Source: Noviherbaspirillum sp965974465 (lineage in GTDB: Bacteria; Pseudomonadota; Gammaproteobacteria; Burkholderiales; Burkholderiaceae_D). From it: 64,000 bases of DNA. Below are positions 41,240-50,310 of the stretch, one piece after another. A model generated the notes under the pieces. The model saw only the letters and a program-made list of their open reading frames with translations, made no database searches and was not told the origin of the DNA. The translations under genes and the position numbers were made by a program. How positions within the stretch are numbered: position 1 is the stretch's first letter; every line of letters starts with the position of its first letter. The stretch is taken from positions 24,782 through 88,781 of the forward strand of contig CBHCMF010000001.1 of assembly GCA_965974465.1 (NCBI GenBank). The letters run 5' to 3'.

Positions 41240-44200
41240 ATGTGGAAGTGGCTGCGGAATGCCAAGCTTGCGTCGGCGCTTGGCTTTTTAATCCTGATCG
41301 CCTTGATCTGGATTATCGGTCCTTATCTTGGCTTGGCTTCTAAAGAGGCTCGTTTTGCCTGGATTTTCTGCGTCATGCTGGTATGGGTGATCAGTTTGCT
41401 GGTAGGTCGCATCCTTGCGGAGCGCGCAGGCAACGTCCTTGAAAAATTCTTGCGTCGCCAAGCGGATGAGGCGGTCATGGGGGCGACGCCAGACCGACGT
41501 GCAGAAGTGACACGCTTGCGTCAGCGCATGCTTTCCGCTATCGATACGTTGAAAACATCAAATATCGGTAAAGCCCGTGGCAAAGCAGCGCTCTATGAAC
41601 TTCCCTGGTACATGATCATTGGGCATCCTGCAGCAGGGAAAAGCAGTGCAATTCTTCATTCTGGCCTTACATTTCCGTTCGGTGATAAGCAGGCCGTTCA
41701 GGGTGTCGGTGGAACACGCGACTGCGACTGGTTTTTTTCGACGGAAGGCGTGTTGCTGGATACTGCCGGACGGTATTCGACGCAGAGGGAAGATCGTGCC
41801 GAGTGGCTCGAGTTTCTTAAGCTTCTCAAGAAACATCGGAGTAAAGCGCCGGTCAACGGCATCTTGGTCGCGATCAGTTTTCCTGAGTTGGTGCAATTTC
41901 GTTCGGAGCAGTTCGCGCTTTACGCACGACAAGTACGTGAACGTATTAATGAAATTGACAATGCCTTCGGTATTAAGGTACCGATTTATCTGATATTTAC
42001 AAAACTCGACCTGCTTGGCGGATTTGCGCAATTCTTTGAAGATTTGACCGAAGAAGAGCGTCAACAGGTGTGGGGGGCAACACTTTCTCATGATCAAGGT
42101 AATGAATTTGACGCCCCGCGTGTCGTCTGCCAGCAGTTTGACGAACTGTATCGCGGACTGGCCCAGATCGGCGCAGAAAAGCTTGCGAACAATCGTGGAA
42201 ACGCAAAACGTCCAGCGCTTTTCGCTTTCCCTATTGAATTCAACGCGATGCGAACCTCGATCGGAAAATTCGTCGAACTCCTGTTTCAAGATGACCCATA
42301 TCACAGCAAACCCCTCCTGCGCGGTTTCTACTTCACCAGTGCGCTGCAGGAAGGAGCGCCACGTATTGCTGCAGGCAACCGTGTATCAAGTCTATTCGAC
42401 TTATCGAAGCCAGGTTTTGATGCAGCGCAATTGCCTACCTCAAATAGTTTCTTCCTGAATAAGCTCTTTCGTGAGGTGCTATTTCCTGATCAACACTTAA
42501 TTACCAGGCAAATCTCTGGTGGGACTGGCCGAACCCGTATTGCCGGCATTGCAGTGGGCCTAAGTGCGTTGGCGTTGCTGACTGGGGCGCTTACGTGGAC
42601 TTATATAGGCAACTACAAGATGGTTACCTTGGCAACAGAAGAGCTGATAGTGGCGCGCGACCTTGCTAAGAGTGACGAACTGGTCGACCGACTAAAAGCC
42701 TTGCAGGTGCTGCAGCTTCGACTGGAGCAGCTGTATCAATATCGGAAAGAAGGGCACCCTCTTCGTCTCGGCATGAGCCTTTACCAGGGTGCCAAGGTGG
42801 AGCGCGTGTTGCGTGCAGAATACTTCGCTGGTGTGCGTTCATTGATGCTTGAACCGGTTGCGGCAAACCTTGAGCATCGTCTCGCCGGATTACATACGCA
42901 GCCGGAACCAAAGCCAGTACCGCAGCCGGCTGTAGCGGCGACAGAACCGGTGCAGGTGCCGCAAAACACGCCGCCAAAACGAAACATTCGTCCGAAACGT
43001 TCAACAGGCCGTTCTCTGCCAGTGATTCCGATTGGCCATGCGTTATCAGAAGAAGCGCAACCGCTTGTGCCAGTAAATGCTCTCTTCCAGTTCACTGGGA
43101 AGCCTGAGTTCGTGTTGGCTCAAGCGCCAGGTTTTCCGCTGGACAGAAGAGTCGTCAACGTGCGCGAGGCAGCCGGCATGGCAATGCAGAATGCAACCAA
43201 TGCGGCAGCAAACACAGGGGCGCGCGCCGAAGCGGCACCCGCAGGGCGTACCTCGGAAGGTAATCCGTTGGAGGAAGGTTATAACGCGCTGAAGACCTAT
43301 CTGATGCTCAAGCAGAAGGAGAGGATGGATATGTCGCATCTCTCGGACCAGATTCCAAAGTACTGGCGCACCTGGCTCGATGCCAATAAAGGCAAAGGGT
43401 CACAAGAGGAAGTTAATCGACTGGCTGAACGCGTCGTTGCTTTTTATGTTTCGCAAATTGGCGAGCCCGACTTGCCGTTGATTGAAAATCGAGAAGATCT
43501 GGTCGCCACTAGCCGTGAGGTGCTGCGCGGTGCATTACACAAGCTGTCCGCCAGAGAGCGCGTTTATAACGAATTGAAGGCGCGCGCAAATACACAGTTT
43601 GCACCAATGACAGTTGGCCGAATCTTGAACAACACCAGCGCGACTGTCGTCGCCGGTAGCTATGCTGTGCCCGGTGCGTTTACCCGTGAGGCGTGGGAAA
43701 AATACTTCCGCAATATGATCCTTGAGGCCAGTAAGGGCGAGGTCAAGGGCGATGACTGGGTATTGGCCGCCACGACAGCAGATAATCTTGGCAAAGACGG
43801 CGACGTCGAGCGCAATCGCGCCGAACTGGAGGCACTTTACAAAGCTGACTATGTGAGGGAGTGGACAAAATTCCTGCAAGGCGTGGCAATTCAAGATTTT
43901 GGCACGCTGGAAAATACGGCCCAGGCACTTGCTCAGCTCTCCGATGCACAAAGCTCGGCCATCAAGCTGATACTGACAAAGGCAGCATATGAAACGGCAT
44001 GGGATAACCCGTCACAACTGACGACATCAATTGAATCGGCCAGAAATTCGGTCATTTCGCGTACCGAAAAGCTGGTTTTTGGTAGCACCCCGGCGCAACC
44101 GCAGCCGCAAGGAGCAATCCAAATGGGAGAGGTCGGACGGAAGTTTGCCGGAATAGCGGCGCTGACGACACCGGCCGAAGGCGGGCGTATGCCATTGTCG

Positions 44201-45214
44201 GCCTATCTTGATGCACTCGCCAAGTTGAAAGCGAAGTTCGCGCAGCTTGCCTCTAATGCTGAATCCGACGCCGCAGCGCGTCAGCTGATGCAAGCCACGT
44301 TGAACGGTAGCGGTTCGGAATTGGTTGAGGCATTGACATTGGTCGATAACGTGCTCTTGGCAAATGCGTCCGAAGATACCAAGGAAATAGCGCGGCCTTT
44401 GCTTGTACGCCCGCTGGTTCAGGCCTATGCAACGCTGATCCCTCTGGTGGAGCGGGATATCAATCGTGCTTGGCAGTCCGAAGTCCTGAATTCGTGGAAA
44501 ACCTTGGCGAATAAATATCCGTTTGCAGACTCCTCTAATGAGGCTTCTATGGCGGACATTGCAAAGTTCCTTAAGCCGGGAGAAGGCATCCTGTCGAAAT
44601 TTATTGATAAGAACCTTGCAGGCTTGGTTTCGCGCCGCGGTGATTCGTTTGTGCCTCGCACGTGGGCGAATTTGGGGGTTTCCTTCAATCCGGCATTCCT
44701 CAGTGGTGTTACGCGCCTATCAAGTGTAGGAAATGCTGTGCTGCACGAGGGTGATGGTGCCAAATTTGAGTTGCAGCCCATTCCCACGCCAGGACTCAGA
44801 GAGATTCTGATTGAGATTGATGGTCAGGTGCTCCACTATCGTAACGGGCCACAACCATGGACCGCGTTTTCCTGGCCGAACGCCGCCAATCCGAATGCGC
44901 ACGGTGCTCGTATCCAGGCAGTCTCATTCGCAGGTGTATCCACCTCTGTCGCAAACTTTAATGGTCGCTTGAGCTTGATGCGCCTGCTTTCTCAGGCGAG
45001 AGTGGATAATCCGACAAGTCCTACTGTACAACTCGAATGGCGTTTCAGGAGGGGCCGCTCTGGTCAGGATATGGCATCCCTGAACAGCCCCACGGGTGGA
45101 AACGACGGCGAGTCAGATGTGGTGCGTTTCAATTTCCGGATGGTGAGCGGTGCAAACCCGCTGTCATTGTCGGGGTTGCGACGTATGTCCTTGCCAGAAA
45201 AAATCACTAATTAA
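41240..45214 (+). CDS. tssM: Type VI secretion membrane-complex protein TssM (IcmF)
   Basis: The 1324-residue protein has two N-terminal membrane helices (about 10-60), a cytoplasmic NTPase-like domain with Walker A IIGHPAAGKSSAI (about 126-138) and LLDTAGRY, a third membrane helix (about 433-455), and a large periplasmic part ending in the TssM C-terminal beta domain. A Pro/Lys-rich insertion (PEPKPVPQPAVAATEPVQ, about 555-590) in the periplasmic region is unusual in length. Together with TssJ and TssL it forms the trans-envelope channel. AAGGAAG precedes the ATG. Confidence 0.96.
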   Translation: MWKWLRNAKLASALGFLILIALIWIIGPYLGLASKEARFAWIFCVMLVWVISLLVGRILAERAGNVLEKFLRRQADEAVMGATPDRRAEVTRLRQRMLSAIDTLKTSNIGKARGKAALYELPWYMIIGHPAAGKSSAILHSGLTFPFGDKQAVQGVGGTRDCDWFFSTEGVLLDTAGRYSTQREDRAEWLEFLKLLKKHRSKAPVNGILVAISFPELVQFRSEQFALYARQVRERINEIDNAFGIKVPIYLIFTKLDLLGGFAQFFEDLTEEERQQVWGATLSHDQGNEFDAPRVVCQQFDELYRGLAQIGAEKLANNRGNAKRPALFAFPIEFNAMRTSIGKFVELLFQDDPYHSKPLLRGFYFTSALQEGAPRIAAGNRVSSLFDLSKPGFDAAQLPTSNSFFLNKLFREVLFPDQHLITRQISGGTGRTRIAGIAVGLSALALLTGALTWTYIGNYKMVTLATEELIVARDLAKSDELVDRLKALQVLQLRLEQLYQYRKEGHPLRLGMSLYQGAKVERVLRAEYFAGVRSLMLEPVAANLEHRLAGLHTQPEPKPVPQPAVAATEPVQVPQNTPPKRNIRPKRSTGRSLPVIPIGHALSEEAQPLVPVNALFQFTGKPEFVLAQAPGFPLDRRVVNVREAAGMAMQNATNAAANTGARAEAAPAGRTSEGNPLEEGYNALKTYLMLKQKERMDMSHLSDQIPKYWRTWLDANKGKGSQEEVNRLAERVVAFYVSQIGEPDLPLIENREDLVATSREVLRGALHKLSARERVYNELKARANTQFAPMTVGRILNNTSATVVAGSYAVPGAFTREAWEKYFRNMILEASKGEVKGDDWVLAATTADNLGKDGDVERNRAELEALYKADYVREWTKFLQGVAIQDFGTLENTAQALAQLSDAQSSAIKLILTKAAYETAWDNPSQLTTSIESARNSVISRTEKLVFGSTPAQPQPQGAIQMGEVGRKFAGIAALTTPAEGGRMPLSAYLDALAKLKAKFAQLASNAESDAAARQLMQATLNGSGSELVEALTLVDNVLLANASEDTKEIARPLLVRPLVQAYATLIPLVERDINRAWQSEVLNSWKTLANKYPFADSSNEASMADIAKFLKPGEGILSKFIDKNLAGLVSRRGDSFVPRTWANLGVSFNPAFLSGVTRLSSVGNAVLHEGDGAKFELQPIPTPGLREILIEIDGQVLHYRNGPQPWTAFSWPNAANPNAHGARIQAVSFAGVSTSVANFNGRLSLMRLLSQARVDNPTSPTVQLEWRFRRGRSGQDMASLNSPTGGNDGESDVVRFNFRMVSGANPLSLSGLRRMSLPEKITN

Positions 45215-45226
45215 GGAGCGGGCACG

Positions 45227-46276
45227 ATGAAGGTTTTGCCTTTCAAACGCCCGGAAGCAGGGGCTTCGGCGACATATACGTTGTATGGAAAACTGCCAAA
45301 CCGCGCCGACTTCGTGCGGGTCAACGCCGATCATGCTGCGGCAACAGAGTTTGATGAGCTGATTCAGCGCACTTTTGAACGTCTCGCTTGTGAAAGAGAT
45401 TGGGAGAAGGCATATGACGCAAGTGCGCCAGTGGCATTCCAGTATGTGTCACGTGATCTGCGCCATACACTTCTTGGTGTTCTGTCGCCAAGTAGTGATC
45501 AGGCTGGACGCCGGTATCCTTTAGTGGCGGGTGCTATTTTGCCTAGCGACTCAATCGCCGGCTATGCACATATTGCTCCCATCGCTTACGAAGTATTTTT
45601 TGATGGATTGCGCGAACAAGTCAGCACAGCAGTCGAGAACTCAGTTGAGGCGCTCTCCTGCCGGCAGTTCCTGGAATCCCAATTGCGCGCAAGCGATACT
45701 GCCACCGCCGATTTCGAGTTGGCACAGAGCGTCGTTTCTCGCTTCATGAAAACAACAAGTATCACTAGGTTAAACGATCTGCTCGCGGGGGGTACTTACT
45801 CGTCAAGCCTTGAGCAAGCCTTGCTCAACTTGGCGTTTTACCGTGCCTTTTTGCGGCGGTTTGATAACCCTGCAACAAATCAGGTAATCGTCCTTCCGCT
45901 GCCTGTAGATAAAGGAGAGCGTGCGTTAGTGGCGAGTGCGTGGCTGTCTATTCTGGCTGCCCTGTGGCAAGGCGCAATCAATAGCGAGCCGTGGCGCGGA
46001 AATTACATGATGTTGGAACTGTCATCGGAGACCGTCGTGCTTGCGGCCTGTTTCGGTAGAGCGCACGAGAAGTTTGCGACGATTATGCTCGGTGGCAGTT
46101 TGGAAACCGCTTCTCGCCTGGACTTGCATAGTGAACAGGATGCGTGGAAAAACCACCGTCTATATGCCGAAGTATCGTACGCCCTGGGGCGGCTTCTTGC
46201 TGATCCAGCGCTCTCGCTTCAGGCCTTATGTGAATTTTTACGGGATGTAGGGAAGAAGCTTGAAGGAACCATTTAG
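45227..46276 (+). CDS. tagF: Type VI secretion-associated protein TagF
   Basis: This 349-residue cytoplasmic protein starts with the TagF domain: YTLYGKLPNRADFVRVNADH, followed by LLGVLSPSSDQAGRRYPLVA, the characteristic G-K-x-P-x-x-x-D-F-(I/V)-x and G-R-x-(Y/F)-P-L blocks. In Pseudomonas TagF restrains T6SS assembly post-translationally, opposing the PpkA/Fha pathway. It has no PppA phosphatase fusion here. It is 12 bases after tssM with AAGGAG before the ATG, so it is in the same operon. Confidence 0.92.
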   Translation: MKVLPFKRPEAGASATYTLYGKLPNRADFVRVNADHAAATEFDELIQRTFERLACERDWEKAYDASAPVAFQYVSRDLRHTLLGVLSPSSDQAGRRYPLVAGAILPSDSIAGYAHIAPIAYEVFFDGLREQVSTAVENSVEALSCRQFLESQLRASDTATADFELAQSVVSRFMKTTSITRLNDLLAGGTYSSSLEQALLNLAFYRAFLRRFDNPATNQVIVLPLPVDKGERALVASAWLSILAALWQGAINSEPWRGNYMMLELSSETVVLAACFGRAHEKFATIMLGGSLETASRLDLHSEQDAWKNHRLYAEVSYALGRLLADPALSLQALCEFLRDVGKKLEGTI

Positions 46277-46437
46277 AGCGACTCCCCTGCATTTGCATGT
46301 TATGGGTGCGGAGCAATTCTGGTGATTTCATGCCTTACAGACGTTGGAAAAAACGTTCTTGATCACCTCGATAAGTCGGTGCAGCAATCAAAGGTAAGTT
46401 CGATCAATCTATTCAATTTCAAAGGGGAACGTAAGTT

Positions 46438-46944
46438 ATGGCAAAAGAGAGTACACAGAAAAAATTGTCGCGCGTGCGTCCGCCACGCGTTCAGATCACC
46501 TATGACGTGGAGGTCGGTGACGCGATTGAAACAAAAGAACTTCCCTTTGTATTGGGTGTGCTGGGGGACTATAGCGGCAATCCCAAAGAACCTCTGCCCA
46601 AAATGAAAGAGCGGAAGTTTGTCGAAATTGATCGCGACAACTTTGACGATGTTCTGAAAGGGGTAAACCCGCGCCTTCAGTTGCGTGTCGATAATCAACT
46701 CAAAAAAGATGGCTCGCAAATCGGCGTCGAACTCAATTTCCAGAAATTGGAAGACTTTGAGCCGCAGAACATCGTTAATCAGATTGAGCCGTTAAAGAAA
46801 ATGCTGGAAATCCGGACTCGCCTATCGGATTTGCGGAACAAGATTACTGGTAATGACAAATTAGAAGAGCTATTGGACGACATCGTCCGTGACACCGAAA
46901 AGCTCAAGCAAATCAGCGCGACCCGCCAAAAGAAGGAGGATTGA
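46438..46944 (+). CDS. tssB: Type VI secretion sheath small subunit TssB (VipA)
   Basis: The 168-residue protein carries RVRPPRVQITYDVEVGDAIE, ELPFVLGVLGDYSGNPKEPL and FVEIDRDNFDDVLKGVNPRL, the well-conserved VipA blocks. With TssC it forms the contractile sheath. AAAGGGGAA precedes the ATG. It is 3 bases from tssC, as usual for this pair. The gap of 161 bases from tagF has no clear terminator. Confidence 0.97.
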   Translation: MAKESTQKKLSRVRPPRVQITYDVEVGDAIETKELPFVLGVLGDYSGNPKEPLPKMKERKFVEIDRDNFDDVLKGVNPRLQLRVDNQLKKDGSQIGVELNFQKLEDFEPQNIVNQIEPLKKMLEIRTRLSDLRNKITGNDKLEELLDDIVRDTEKLKQISATRQKKED

Positions 46945-46947
46945 TCC

Positions 46948-48432
46948 ATGAGCGAACTGGCACAACTGCAGGAACAGGCGACAACAACGGAAGAGTCGTC
47001 TTTGAGCCTGTTGGATCACATTGTTGAGAACAGCAAGGTAGCGACCAACGCTAACGAAAAGGCGAATGCTCGCGATCAGATTGCTGAGCTGGTTGATGAA
47101 GTGTTGGCTGGCACGGTAACCTTGTCAAAAGATCTGGCCGCAAGCATTGACGCGCGCGTCGCCGAGTTGGACAAACTGCTATCGGATCAAGTCAATGCGA
47201 TCATGCACCACGCGGACTTCCAGAAACTGGAGGCTTCCTGGCGCGGATTAAGGTATCTGGTCACGCAATCGGAAACCAGCCCGATGCTCAAGATCAAGAT
47301 GCTGAATGCGTCCAAGAAGGATCTGGTCAAAGATTTCAAGAGTGCACCGGAGTTTGATCAAAGCGCACTGTTCAAGAAAATCTACGAAGAGGAATACGGT
47401 ACATTCGGTGGCGCGCCTTATGCAGCACTGATTGGCGACTATGAGTTTTCGCGCCATCCAGAAGATTTCTACCTGCTGGAAGAATTGTCCCATGTGGCAG
47501 CGTCTGCGCATGCCCCGTTGATTTCTGCCGCGGCGCCTGGACTGTTCGGACTCGAAACCTTCAACGATATTGGTAAGCCACGCGATCTGTCGAAAATCTT
47601 CGATACGGTTGAATACGCAAAATGGAAATCGTTCCGTGAGTCGGAAGACTCACGTTATGTCGGATTGGTGCTGCCTCATGTTTTGGGCCGTTTACCTTAC
47701 GGCAGGGACACCGTACCGTTGGAAGAATTTAACTTTGAAGAAGATGTTGACGGTACGAACCATGACAAGTATTTGTGGACCAACGCGGCTTATGCTTTCG
47801 GTGCACGGCTGACTGACGCCTTCGCCCAATATGGCTGGCTCGCAGCGATTCGTGGTGTCGAGGGTGGCGGCTTGGTTGAGGGGCTGCCCACGCATACGTT
47901 CAAGACCGACGATGGTGAAGTTGCGTTGAAGTGCCCGACCGAAGTGGCTATCACCGATCGCACCGAGAAGCTGTTGTCGGACCTAGGATTTCTGTCGCTC
48001 GTTCACTGCAAGAACACGGATTATGCGGCGTTCTTTGGTGGACAATCCGCCCAAAAGTCAAAGGCGTATAACACCGATGCGGCAAATGCGAACGCCAGAC
48101 TTTCCGCACAGCTGCCGTATATTTTTGCTGCATCCCGGATCGCGCATTACATGAAATCGATTATGCGCGACAAGATCGGCAGTTTTGCATCGCGCGAAAA
48201 TGTTCAACAGTTCCTCAACACTTGGTTGTCACAGTATGTGTTGCTTGATGATTCCGCATCGCAGGAAGCAAAAGCCAAGTATCCGTTACGTGAAGCGCGT
48301 GTCGATGTGGTTGAGGTTCCCGGTAAGCCAGGCGTCTATCGTGCTGCGGCATTCCTCCGCCCGCACTTCCAGTTGGATGAGCTGACCATATCGTTGCGGT
48401 TGGTTGCCGAACTTCCCAAGAACGCACGTTAA
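46948..48432 (+). CDS. tssC: Type VI secretion sheath large subunit TssC (VipB)
   Basis: The 494-residue protein has all VipB hallmarks: SWRGLRYLVTQSETSPMLKI, GGAPYAALIGDYEFSRHPED, FRESEDSRYVGLVLPHVLGR and LPYGRDTVPLEEFNFEEDVD, then the C-terminal SAELPKNAR-type end (LVAELPKNAR). It wraps the Hcp tube and contracts; the ClpV ATPase recycles it. A strong hairpin follows 26 bases after the stop, before hcp. Confidence 0.97.
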   Translation: MSELAQLQEQATTTEESSLSLLDHIVENSKVATNANEKANARDQIAELVDEVLAGTVTLSKDLAASIDARVAELDKLLSDQVNAIMHHADFQKLEASWRGLRYLVTQSETSPMLKIKMLNASKKDLVKDFKSAPEFDQSALFKKIYEEEYGTFGGAPYAALIGDYEFSRHPEDFYLLEELSHVAASAHAPLISAAAPGLFGLETFNDIGKPRDLSKIFDTVEYAKWKSFRESEDSRYVGLVLPHVLGRLPYGRDTVPLEEFNFEEDVDGTNHDKYLWTNAAYAFGARLTDAFAQYGWLAAIRGVEGGGLVEGLPTHTFKTDDGEVALKCPTEVAITDRTEKLLSDLGFLSLVHCKNTDYAAFFGGQSAQKSKAYNTDAANANARLSAQLPYIFAASRIAHYMKSIMRDKIGSFASRENVQQFLNTWLSQYVLLDDSASQEAKAKYPLREARVDVVEVPGKPGVYRAAAFLRPHFQLDELTISLRLVAELPKNAR

Positions 48433-48458
48433 TCGTTGTTAAGCGTGGTTGATTGATT

Positions 48459-48489
48459 GCTGCTGCAGGTATTCACTACCTGCAGCAGC
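48459..48489 (+). other. Strong stem-loop between tssC and hcp
   Basis: GCTGCTGCAGGTA and its exact reverse complement form a 13-bp perfect stem around the 5-base loop TTCAC. There is no following T-run, so it is not a canonical terminator. It may stop partial transcripts or protect the hcp mRNA 5' end, as with other highly expressed secreted-tube genes (inference). Confidence 0.6.
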
Positions 48490-48631
48490 AGCGTGAATCA
48501 TGTTGCATTGAGAATTAACAAAAAGGCAACATTGAGTCTGTAGTTGGTAGTAGTGATTAGAAGTGTTTTTTTAACAGACCTGTTACGGCGGCTATGGCCA
48601 AAGGAAGGGTCACTTTACAAAGGGAGCACAA

Positions 48632-49132
48632 ATGGCTTTTGACAGCTTTATCAAGATCGATGGTATTCCTGGTGAATCGACCGACGATAAGCATAAGGAC
48701 TGGATCGAAGTTCTTTCGTACGATCACAAGATCGAACAACCGGCATCGAGCACAGCAAGCTCCGTTGGTGGAGCGACTGCTGAGCGCGTTAATCACGGTA
48801 CCTTCAACTTTGTTCACCAGTTGGACAAGGCAAGCCCGAAACTGTACGAAGCATGCTGCACCGGTAAGCACATCAAGGAAATCACCTTTGAACTGTGCCG
48901 TGCTGGTGGCGACAAGGTGAAGTACATGGAAATCAAATTGGAGCAAGTATTGGTTTCCAAAGTAGAAGAAAACGGTGCTTCAACCGGTGATTCTGGCTTC
49001 CCGAGCGAGAAAGTCTCTTTGTCTTATGGCAAAATCAAGTGGACTTACACGCAGCAGAAGCGTACAGACGGCTCCGGTGGCGGCAACGTCAGCGCTGGCT
49101 GGGATCTGACCGCAAACAAGACGATTGCTTAA
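48632..49132 (+). CDS. hcp: Type VI secretion tube protein Hcp (TssD)
   Basis: The 166-residue protein begins with the Hcp signature MAFDSFIKIDGIPGEST and has VLSYDHKIEQPASSTAS, a HGTFNFVHQLDKASPKLYEA block and a C-terminal KIKWTYTQQK strand. Hexameric rings stack into the tube that carries effectors and VgrG. AAAGGGAGC lies before the ATG. It stands 199 bases from tssC with its own hairpin upstream and two downstream, which suggests separate mRNA control. Confidence 0.97.
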   Translation: MAFDSFIKIDGIPGESTDDKHKDWIEVLSYDHKIEQPASSTASSVGGATAERVNHGTFNFVHQLDKASPKLYEACCTGKHIKEITFELCRAGGDKVKYMEIKLEQVLVSKVEENGASTGDSGFPSEKVSLSYGKIKWTYTQQKRTDGSGGGNVSAGWDLTANKTIA

Positions 49133-49154
49133 TTCGGTAGACCCCTTCTGAAGG

Positions 49155-49200
49155 CACCGGCTACGCCGGTGAAGCCGCGGCAGAGTATCGTCGCGGCTTC
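49155..49200 (+). terminator. Tandem hairpins after hcp
   Basis: CACCGGC/GCCGGTG (loop TAC) is followed by GAAGCCGCG/CGCGGCTTC around 12 bases. These two GC-rich stems lie 22-68 bases past the hcp stop and probably end or stabilise the hcp transcript; no long T-run follows, so intrinsic termination is not certain. Confidence 0.5.
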
Positions 49201-49217
49201 AAGTGTTACATGTAGGT

Positions 49218-49351
49218 AGGACTCGTGCAGCAATAGGTTAGACAGTTTGACTGATCGTTGCGGCGCATTGCGTTGCACTGGACGTTTGCGTGGTATCAGA
49301 ACGTCATTCTGCTAGGCCCTCAATGACCTGGCTTATTGCTGCACGAGTCCT
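49218..49351. mobile_element. MITE-like element, 134 bp, with perfect 18-bp terminal inverted repeats
   Basis: The left end AGGACTCGTGCAGCAATA is repeated as its exact reverse complement at the right end. The 98 bases between hold no open frame of note. Such size and end structure suggest a non-autonomous insertion element. No obvious target-site duplication is seen in the flanks, and no matching transposase lies in the window. It interrupts the T6SS operon between hcp and the OmpA-like lipoprotein gene. Confidence 0.55.
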
Positions 49352-49472
49352 GAGAACCTGTTCAGGGTCTCACCAAACAGCCTCCAGCTCATTTCCGTGA
49401 TGCGTGTTGTACCGCGTGTGTGCATCCTCTTAATGCGGACTGGATCTACTGGTGTCGCTCTGACCAGACTGT

Positions 49473-49525
49473 TAGAGCGGTTTACCTGTGTGTGCCTCCC
49501 TCTGCGCACACAGGTAACCGCTCTA
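49473..49525. repeat. Fold-back repeat, short member (53 bp)
   Basis: TAGAGCGGTTTACCTGTGTG and CGCACACAGGTAACCGCTCTA form a long imperfect hairpin around TGCCTCCCTCTG. Its ends are the same as those of the 124-bp repeats at 53049 and 60081 (TAGAGCG.TTTACCTGTG ... ACCGCTCTA), but the inner 70 bases are missing. It lies in the 515-base gap between hcp and the lipoprotein gene; the rest of that gap (49352-49472 and 49526-49647) shows nothing clear. Confidence 0.7.
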
Positions 49526-49647
49526 GGGATGGAGCAATGAATGGAAATCAGCGCCGTATTTCCATCAATGTATTGTCGTAATGCAGTGCTGTCCTTGCTC
49601 AGTCGCGCAGGGACCGACTAAGAAACTCATGAAAAAGGAATAGACAG

Positions 49648-50139
49648 ATGGTACCTTCAAACACATTGAACAAGCTTCTTGGTGGTGCGTGCTTAGCCTC
49701 CATGTTGGCTCTCGCCGGGTGCGCCTATGACCAGCCTGTCGAGCAAAGCGCCCCCAACGCAGTCGGGGCTAGGCAGGAGTTTAAATCGGATAAGGCGCCT
49801 GCCGACGTAAAAGCAAAAGTCACCCCGGCAGAGCAGGCTGTCATTTACTATGCTACCGTCAACCCGTTGCCCATCACCTTCGATAAATTGAGCATCAAGC
49901 TGAGTGACTTAGACAAGGAAGTGCTCGCGCTGATCAGGACGCGCGCGTTGAGCGCAAAGCAATTGACGATTACCGGGTTCTGTGATCAACGACAGGTTGG
50001 CAACCCGAAAGCGGCGGCAATTGCACGTGCTACTGCAGTAAAAGAAGAACTGGTCCGCCTTGGCGTCGATCCCAAAGTGATCACAATCAAGCACGTGACA
50101 ACAGTTCCCAGCAAGCATGCGGCAGAGATTACGCTGTAA
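49648..50139 (+). CDS. OmpA-like lipoprotein of the T6SS locus
   Basis: The 163-residue product has a lipoprotein signal with lipobox LAGC (Cys near residue 25), a linker of about 30 residues, and an OmpA-C-like domain: ITFDKLSIKLSDLDKEVLAL, LTITGFCDQRQVGNPKAAAI and ARATAVKEELVRLGVDPKVI. The canonical G-H-T-D/N-x-x-L-S-x-x-R residues that hold the diaminopimelate of peptidoglycan are altered (GFCDQ..., NPKAAAIAR), so binding may be weaker. It probably anchors the secretion system to the cell wall, in place of a PG domain on TssL. A good AAGGAA site precedes the ATG. Confidence 0.75.
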   Translation: MVPSNTLNKLLGGACLASMLALAGCAYDQPVEQSAPNAVGARQEFKSDKAPADVKAKVTPAEQAVIYYATVNPLPITFDKLSIKLSDLDKEVLALIRTRALSAKQLTITGFCDQRQVGNPKAAAIARATAVKEELVRLGVDPKVITIKHVTTVPSKHAAEITL

Positions 50140-50310
50140 GAAGCAACCCCCACGAATGACGGCAGAGTAGCGTGCGAATGTTTTGAATCAGAGTTTCATT
50201 GACGGAGTGTGCAACATGCACTCCACGTGGACGGGCCTGTTCCAACGACAGGCCTTTGCATTCCACCGCGCCGAATGGCCGGTTTGAGCAGGACACCTTA
50301 TAACACCAAT

